From: Prosthecobacter sp.
GTDB taxonomy: Bacteria; Verrucomicrobiota; Verrucomicrobiia; Verrucomicrobiales; Verrucomicrobiaceae
DNA: 64,000 nucleotides
NCBI GenBank assembly: GCA_021733925.1
Contig: JAIPJY010000015.1
Coordinates: forward strand, 62,001 to 126,000
Direction of reading: 5' to 3'
Position 1 is the first letter of the stretch. Each line of letters begins with the position of its first letter. The translations under genes and the position numbers were made by a program. Shown here piece after piece: positions 59,683 to 64,000 of this stretch. The notes under the pieces are model-generated. The model was not told the origin of the DNA. It worked only from the letters and a program-made list of their open reading frames with translations, and searched no databases.

Positions 59683-61272
59683 ATGATTTGTGACCTGGAG
59701 CGTTCGATTTCAGCAGGCGGTTCCGCTGTCAGCATCATCGACGCTGCGCTCCGTGAGCAGCAGACCCTGCGCACTCCAGTCGCTCTTTTTGCAGACGAAT
59801 ACGATGCCAAATCCGTTCGCGATCGGTTCACACACCTGATTCCGCTCAGCAAACCCAACCTTGGGGAGCAGTACGCCTTTGAGGTCAATCTCGATGCCTG
59901 CACCGGCTGCAAGGCCTGCGTGGCAGCTTGTCATTCCCTGAACGGACTCGATGACGATGAAAGCTGGCGCGACATGGGGCTGCTCGTAGGCACGCGGAAG
60001 CAACCCTATCTGCAAACCGTCACCACCGCCTGTCATCACTGTGCCGATCCCGCCTGTGCGGATGGGTGCCCGGTGCTGGCCTATGACAAAGACCCCGTCA
60101 CTGGCATCGTTCGGCATTTGGATGATCAGTGCATCGGCTGCAGTTACTGCATTTTGAAGTGCCCGTATGAAGTGCCGAAGTTCAATCTGAAGCGTGGCAT
60201 TGTGCGGAAATGCGACATGTGCCAGGGGCGCCTCGCTGAAGGTGAAGCACCAGCCTGTGTACAGTCCTGCCCGAATGAGGCGATCAAAATCAAAGTCGTG
60301 AAGCTGGATGCCGTGCCGGATCGTGGCAGCATTGTCGCGGGAGCTTTTGACTCGAGCTACACACGGCCTACGACGACTTATGTTTCTTCCCAGCCGCCTC
60401 CTTCTGCAGCGAGACCTGCGGATGCAGGACGGCTTGACCTCGATCATGGCCACGATCCGCTCGCCTGGATGCTCGTGCTTACACAAATGAGCGCCGGTGG
60501 TTTCATGGGTTGCGCCGTTGCCATGTGGCTGAATTTGCTCACTATGCAGCAGGCAGCCATCACCAGTGCAGTCGCTCTCGCATTTGGTTTGGTGGGGGTT
60601 GCATTGAGCACGCTGCATCTGGGGCAGCCTTTGAAAGCATGGCGGGCATTCCTCGGCTGGCGCAAATCATGGCTCTCGCGCGAGATCATGGCCTTTGGTG
60701 CCCTGCCGGCCGGTGGTCAGGTAATCTTTGTCACATGGTGGCTGGGAAATATGGAATGGATGCGACTGGCTGTCACGGGCACGGCAGTCGCTGCCGCGGT
60801 CGCCGTGTGGTGCTCCGTGATGGTCTATGTGGACACACGCAGGCCATTTTGGTGCATGACCACTGTGGCCGCAAAATTCCTCGGGACGATGCTGCTTCTG
60901 GGGGTTGGATTGTGCGCCGCCGTTTGGAGCTGGGCCGGCATGAGCATCGCTCTATGGGCGCTGGCAATCGCACTGGTGTGCCGCTGGAGTTTGTCGCTCT
61001 GGGAGATTTCCAGTTACCGGAGTGCCTTGGACGATGAGGACTGTGACTGGCACAAATCGGCACGTGTCTTGCAGAAGCATCTCTCGGTCCGGATCGAAGT
61101 GCGCGGTCTGCTCCTCATTGCCGTCGGATTGGTGATTCCTGTGATGATCGCGGCTGGTGCATCCATGCCGTGGATGCTGAGCCTGTCTCTGCTTATGATG
61201 TTTGGCAGCCAGTTGATCGAACGGCTTTATTTCTTCACCGCCGCCGCAGGCTCAAAAATGCCGGGGAACTGA
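59683..61272 (+). CDS. Fused DmsB-DmsC-like iron-sulfur/membrane anchor subunit (529 aa)
   Basis: Residues 65-225 hold four 4Fe-4S clusters ([46 protein letters not shown] with CVQSCP), as in DmsB. After a short linker, residues 260-525 make about eight membrane helices as in the quinol-oxidising DmsC anchor ([40 protein letters not shown]). An extension of about 65 residues precedes the clusters. Neither part has a leader, so the clusters face the cytoplasm. It would feed quinol electrons to the nitrate reductase encoded 2 nt downstream. Confidence 0.9.
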   Translation: MICDLERSISAGGSAVSIIDAALREQQTLRTPVALFADEYDAKSVRDRFTHLIPLSKPNLGEQYAFEVNLDACTGCKACVAACHSLNGLDDDESWRDMGLLVGTRKQPYLQTVTTACHHCADPACADGCPVLAYDKDPVTGIVRHLDDQCIGCSYCILKCPYEVPKFNLKRGIVRKCDMCQGRLAEGEAPACVQSCPNEAIKIKVVKLDAVPDRGSIVAGAFDSSYTRPTTTYVSSQPPPSAARPADAGRLDLDHGHDPLAWMLVLTQMSAGGFMGCAVAMWLNLLTMQQAAITSAVALAFGLVGVALSTLHLGQPLKAWRAFLGWRKSWLSREIMAFGALPAGGQVIFVTWWLGNMEWMRLAVTGTAVAAAVAVWCSVMVYVDTRRPFWCMTTVAAKFLGTMLLLGVGLCAAVWSWAGMSIALWALAIALVCRWSLSLWEISSYRSALDDEDCDWHKSARVLQKHLSVRIEVRGLLLIAVGLVIPVMIAAGASMPWMLSLSLLMMFGSQLIERLYFFTAAAGSKMPGN

Positions 61273-61274
61273 CT

Positions 61275-63482
61275 ATGATGAAACTTCCCGCCATCAAGAT
61301 GCCTGCCATGACTCTGCGTGAATGGGACGGACCGCTGACGGCCGATCTGGTGCGTGAACCCGCGAAGTTTGGTCTGGGGCAGGTGCCATCCCACCTGATG
61401 CCGGATGCAACGACGACAGCGATCTGTGGTTTCTGCTCCACCGGCTGCGGGCTTAAAATCCATCTGAAGGATGGCGCAGCGGTCAATCTCACGCCGGATC
61501 CCGATTATCCAGTCAACCTCGGCACTGCTTGTCCCAAGGGCTGGGAGGCCCTCAGTGTGTTGGACGCCCCGGATCGTGCGAAGATGCCGCTGCTGCATGG
61601 CAAAGAGGTCGATTGGGACACCGCGCTCCGATACTTCTGCGACAAGATGCGCGAGATTCTCGACCAGCATGGTCCCGAGGCTGCAGCATTTCTCAGCACG
61701 GGGCAGATCATGTTTGAGGAGATGGCTTTCCTCGGCGCGCTGGCAAAGTTTGGCATGGGCATGATCCATGGCGATGGAAACACGCGTCAGTGCATGGCCA
61801 CTGCTGTCGCCGCTTATAAGGAGAGCATTGGTTTTGATGCGCCGCCTTTCACGTATGCCGACTTTGAAGAGAGTGATGTGCTCGTTTTCATCGGTGCGAA
61901 TCCGTGCATCGCACATCCCATCATGTGGCAGCGGGTGCTGCGCAACAAGCGCAAGCCGGAGATCATCGTCGTTGATCCACGCACCACGGAAACCGCGATG
62001 GCCGCGACGCAGCATTACGCTATCAAGCCGAAGAGCGATCTCGTGCTGCTCTATGGTCTCGCGCATCTCATCATCCGGGACGGGGGAGTGGACACCGCCT
62101 TTGTGGAAGAGCACGCCAGCGGTTTTGACGAGTTTGTTTTGTTCCTGGCAGAGTTTCACCCGCAGCGTGTGGCGCAGGAGACGGGCATCAGCGTGCATCG
62201 CCTCCTTCATTTTGCGCAGACCATCATCTCTGGCACGCCGCGTGTCTCCTTTTGGTGGACGATGGGCGTCAACCAAAGTCACCAAGCCACCCGCACCGCA
62301 CAGGCCATCATCAATCTGGCTCTGATGACTGGGAACATTGGCAAGCCGGGCACCGGAGCCAATTCCATCACGGGACAGTGCAATGCAATGGGCTCACGCC
62401 TGTTCTCCAACACCACGAATCTGCTGGGCGGGCATGACTTCCGCAATCCACGGCATCGCGAGAAAATCGCCGCCGCCACCGGCATTCCGGTGGAGCGCAT
62501 TCCCGATCAGCCAAGCCTGGCTTATGATCAGATCATTAAAGCCGCTGACGAAGGCAAGGTGAAGGCGATCTGGTTTGTCGCCACCAATCCAAGTCACTCG
62601 TGGATCGACCAGAACGAAGTCAACCGGGTGCTCGACAAGCTCGACTTCCTGGTGGTGCAGGACATGTACTGCACTACCGAAACTGCGAAGCGTGCCCATC
62701 TAGTGCTGCCTGCAGCAGGCTGGGGAGAAAAGGAGGGTTGCTTTATCAACAGCGAACGCCGCATTGGTTACAGCCCCAAGGTGCGCCGTGCGCCGGGCCA
62801 GGCGCTGGCGGATTTTCACATCTTTCGTCTCATCGCCCATTACTGGGGCTGCGATGATCTGTTCCGTGGCTGGAGCAGCCCTGAGGCGGTCTTTCGTGTG
62901 CTGCAGCGCTGCACGGAAGACCAGGCCTGTGACATCACGGGCATCAACGGTTACGAGATGTTGCGCAAATCCGGCGGCGTGCAGTGGCCACTTGCCAGAG
63001 ATGAAAGCGCCAGGTTTGAAGTATCAAGCTGGAAGGAGCGGCGCTTATTCGAAGATGGGAAGTTTTACACTCCTGACCAGCGGGCTAAATTTGTCTTTGA
63101 TGCACCAGAAGCAGCGCCTGAGCAGCGGAGTGACGAGTATCCGCTGGTATTGATCACCGGACGTGGAACGAGTGCGCAATGGCACACGGAGACACGTACT
63201 GGGAAGTCTGCGGTGCTGGCGAAAATGATGCCTGAGGAATTGATGCTGGATTTGCATCCTCAGGACGCGAACACTTTGGGTATTCGAGAGGGAATGAAAG
63301 TGCGCGTCATTTCGAAGCGTGCAGAACTGACCGCCAAAGCGCGGGTCACGAACTGCGTTTCCCCCGGTGAAGTCTTTCTGCCCATGCATGACAGCCGCGT
63401 GAACCAACTCACGCACGCATCCTTTGATCCGCACAGCCGCCAGCCGAGCTACAAGCATTCGGCGGTGCGTGTTTGTGTGTGA
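61275..63482 (+). CDS. nasA: Assimilatory molybdopterin nitrate reductase, NasA-like (735 aa)
   Basis: Cytoplasmic Mo-bisPGD enzyme reducing nitrate to nitrite. 4Fe-4S motif C51-x2-C54-x3-C58-x27-C86 ([19 protein letters not shown]), and the catalytic-region [18 protein letters not shown] with C173 as likely Mo ligand. MoPterin-binding blocks include [14 protein letters not shown] and the C-terminal [20 protein letters not shown]. No Tat leader, no N- or C-terminal [2Fe-2S]/BFD domain, so it is shorter than many NasA enzymes and needs an outside electron donor. Start ATG 61275; ATG 61278 is nearly equivalent. Confidence 0.9.
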   Translation: MMKLPAIKMPAMTLREWDGPLTADLVREPAKFGLGQVPSHLMPDATTTAICGFCSTGCGLKIHLKDGAAVNLTPDPDYPVNLGTACPKGWEALSVLDAPDRAKMPLLHGKEVDWDTALRYFCDKMREILDQHGPEAAAFLSTGQIMFEEMAFLGALAKFGMGMIHGDGNTRQCMATAVAAYKESIGFDAPPFTYADFEESDVLVFIGANPCIAHPIMWQRVLRNKRKPEIIVVDPRTTETAMAATQHYAIKPKSDLVLLYGLAHLIIRDGGVDTAFVEEHASGFDEFVLFLAEFHPQRVAQETGISVHRLLHFAQTIISGTPRVSFWWTMGVNQSHQATRTAQAIINLALMTGNIGKPGTGANSITGQCNAMGSRLFSNTTNLLGGHDFRNPRHREKIAAATGIPVERIPDQPSLAYDQIIKAADEGKVKAIWFVATNPSHSWIDQNEVNRVLDKLDFLVVQDMYCTTETAKRAHLVLPAAGWGEKEGCFINSERRIGYSPKVRRAPGQALADFHIFRLIAHYWGCDDLFRGWSSPEAVFRVLQRCTEDQACDITGINGYEMLRKSGGVQWPLARDESARFEVSSWKERRLFEDGKFYTPDQRAKFVFDAPEAAPEQRSDEYPLVLITGRGTSAQWHTETRTGKSAVLAKMMPEELMLDLHPQDANTLGIREGMKVRVISKRAELTAKARVTNCVSPGEVFLPMHDSRVNQLTHASFDPHSRQPSYKHSAVRVCV

Positions 63483-63499
63483 GTCGTTACTCAATTTTT
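63480..63499 (+). terminator. Weak hairpin terminator at the end of the nitrate operon
   Basis: TGAGT (63480-63484) and ACTCA (63489-63493) form a 5-bp stem followed by ATTTTT. It overlaps the nasA stop codon and the end of the convergent helicase gene; the stem is short. Confidence 0.35.
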
Positions 63500-64000
63500 C
63501 GCACGGTCCGCAGTTTTAGCGCTGGCTTGCCATCTTCACGGGCCTGCACCAGGTCCACGCTGAATTCCACCTGCCAGTCGTTGAGGTCTTCGGGATCAAT
63601 CAGCACCTGGTGGATGATCCATGATGTGTTGTCTTCGCTCGGCTTCACATAGGTGTGGCGGCCGTTGCGGGCTTCGTTGTCAAGGCGGATGCGTTCATGT
63701 TCGGCGTAGTACGGCTCGATGAGAGTCGCCAAGGATTCTGCGGTCCATGAACTGCTGACGGTGCTGACAGCAGCGGCGTAGTTTTCCATGGAGAGCGGAC
63801 GCAGGAAGCGGAAGATTTCGGTGCGAATGAGCGCGGTGAATTCGCGTTTGTTGCGAGTGATGTCGGGCGCTTCCGCCGGTTTTTCCACCTGCTCATCCGG
63901 CTTGAAGTTGGGATCACGCATGCGTTCCCATTCATCCAGCAGGCTGGAGTCCGTGCCGCGCAGCACTCCCGCTATCCACGCCTCCATTTCCTGCACGGGT
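63487..64000 (-). CDS. DUF3516-domain helicase, C-terminal part only (window edge)
   Basis: The frame is open to the window end, so the 5' part lies outside. The visible 170 residues are the DUF3516-like C terminus that follows DEAD/DEAH helicase domains: MEAWIAGVLRGTDSSLLDEW, then ERMRDPNF, LAT- and IEPYYAEHERIR stretches and a closing WQVEFSVDLVQAREDGKPAL. The helicase motifs themselves are not visible. It converges on the nitrate operon and appears unrelated to it. Family call is moderate since only the tail is seen. Confidence 0.75.
   Translation of the reverse strand, partial: PVQEMEAWIAGVLRGTDSSLLDEWERMRDPNFKPDEQVEKPAEAPDITRNKREFTALIRTEIFRFLRPLSMENYAAAVSTVSSSWTAESLATLIEPYYAEHERIRLDNEARNGRHTYVKPSEDNTSWIIHQVLIDPEDLNDWQVEFSVDLVQAREDGKPALKLRTVRKIE

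Overview
The window looks like a chromosomal segment of a Verrucomicrobiota bacterium, probably near Prosthecobacter/Verrucomicrobium. The lineage call is an inference from gene content: Tat-exported Gfo/Idh/MocA and TIM-barrel proteins with Gly-Arg-Arg-like leaders, PQQ-like propeller proteins, an ECF42/DGPF cluster, a GldA/F/G-like ABC set with a DUF4340 protein, and short AATGACGAA-type intergenic repeats. Base composition is high in G+C throughout and I see no island boundary, insertion sequence, prophage, CRISPR array or origin. No stretch longer than 300 bases lacks a gene; the largest gap is 22586-22868.

Layout. 2-6826: the 3' part of a formate dehydrogenase catalytic subunit, an unknown secreted protein, a metallophosphoesterase, a MoaD-like/BNR-propeller pair and an MFS carrier. 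6930-8201: a Tat-exported oxidoreductase. 8263-16294: thirteen same-strand genes (DoxX, SRPBCC, VOC/PhnB, DUF899, GyrI-like, two DGPF/YCII proteins) headed by an ECF42-type sigma factor and a TetR repressor with a clear operator; one VOC gene carries an in-frame amber codon. 16391-22585: propeller protein, an amber-interrupted secreted protein, a second Gfo/Idh/MocA protein, an SsuD-like monooxygenase divergent from a ROK regulator, and a secreted rhodanese. 22869-30931: cardiolipin synthase, PrsW-like protease, small membrane protein, GNAT, and an O-antigen-ligase/WecA-like pair. 31076-36882: housekeeping genes (mnmE, rpmF, yceD-like, coaD, acpS, pdxJ), then tRNA-Asp at 36959. 37219-44395: a TPR membrane protein divergent from a GldA/F/G-like ABC operon with DUF4340. 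44485-48496: cobalamin adenosyltransferase, an unlisted 56-residue ORF, rhomboid, MgtE and a conserved unknown protein.

48422-63482 is the most coherent system: a LysR regulator divergent from a nine-gene nitrate assimilation operon. The order is a leaderless NrtA-like protein (NasS-like), NrtA, NrtB, a single fused two-ATPase protein, an alginate-export-type porin, a CysJ-like flavoprotein, NirA, a fused DmsB-DmsC-like iron-sulfur/membrane subunit, and a molybdopterin nitrate reductase. It would carry nitrate across both membranes and reduce it to ammonium. Electrons plausibly reach nitrate reductase from quinol through the DmsBC fusion and reach NirA from NAD(P)H through the flavoprotein. 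The window ends inside a DUF3516-type helicase gene.

The points I consider most worth following are the quinol-linked assimilatory nitrate reductase arrangement, a shared N-terminal motif in the flavoprotein and NirA, the asymmetric fused nitrate ATPase, the NasS-like protein without a visible NasT, the ECF42/TetR cluster, and the two amber-interrupted genes.
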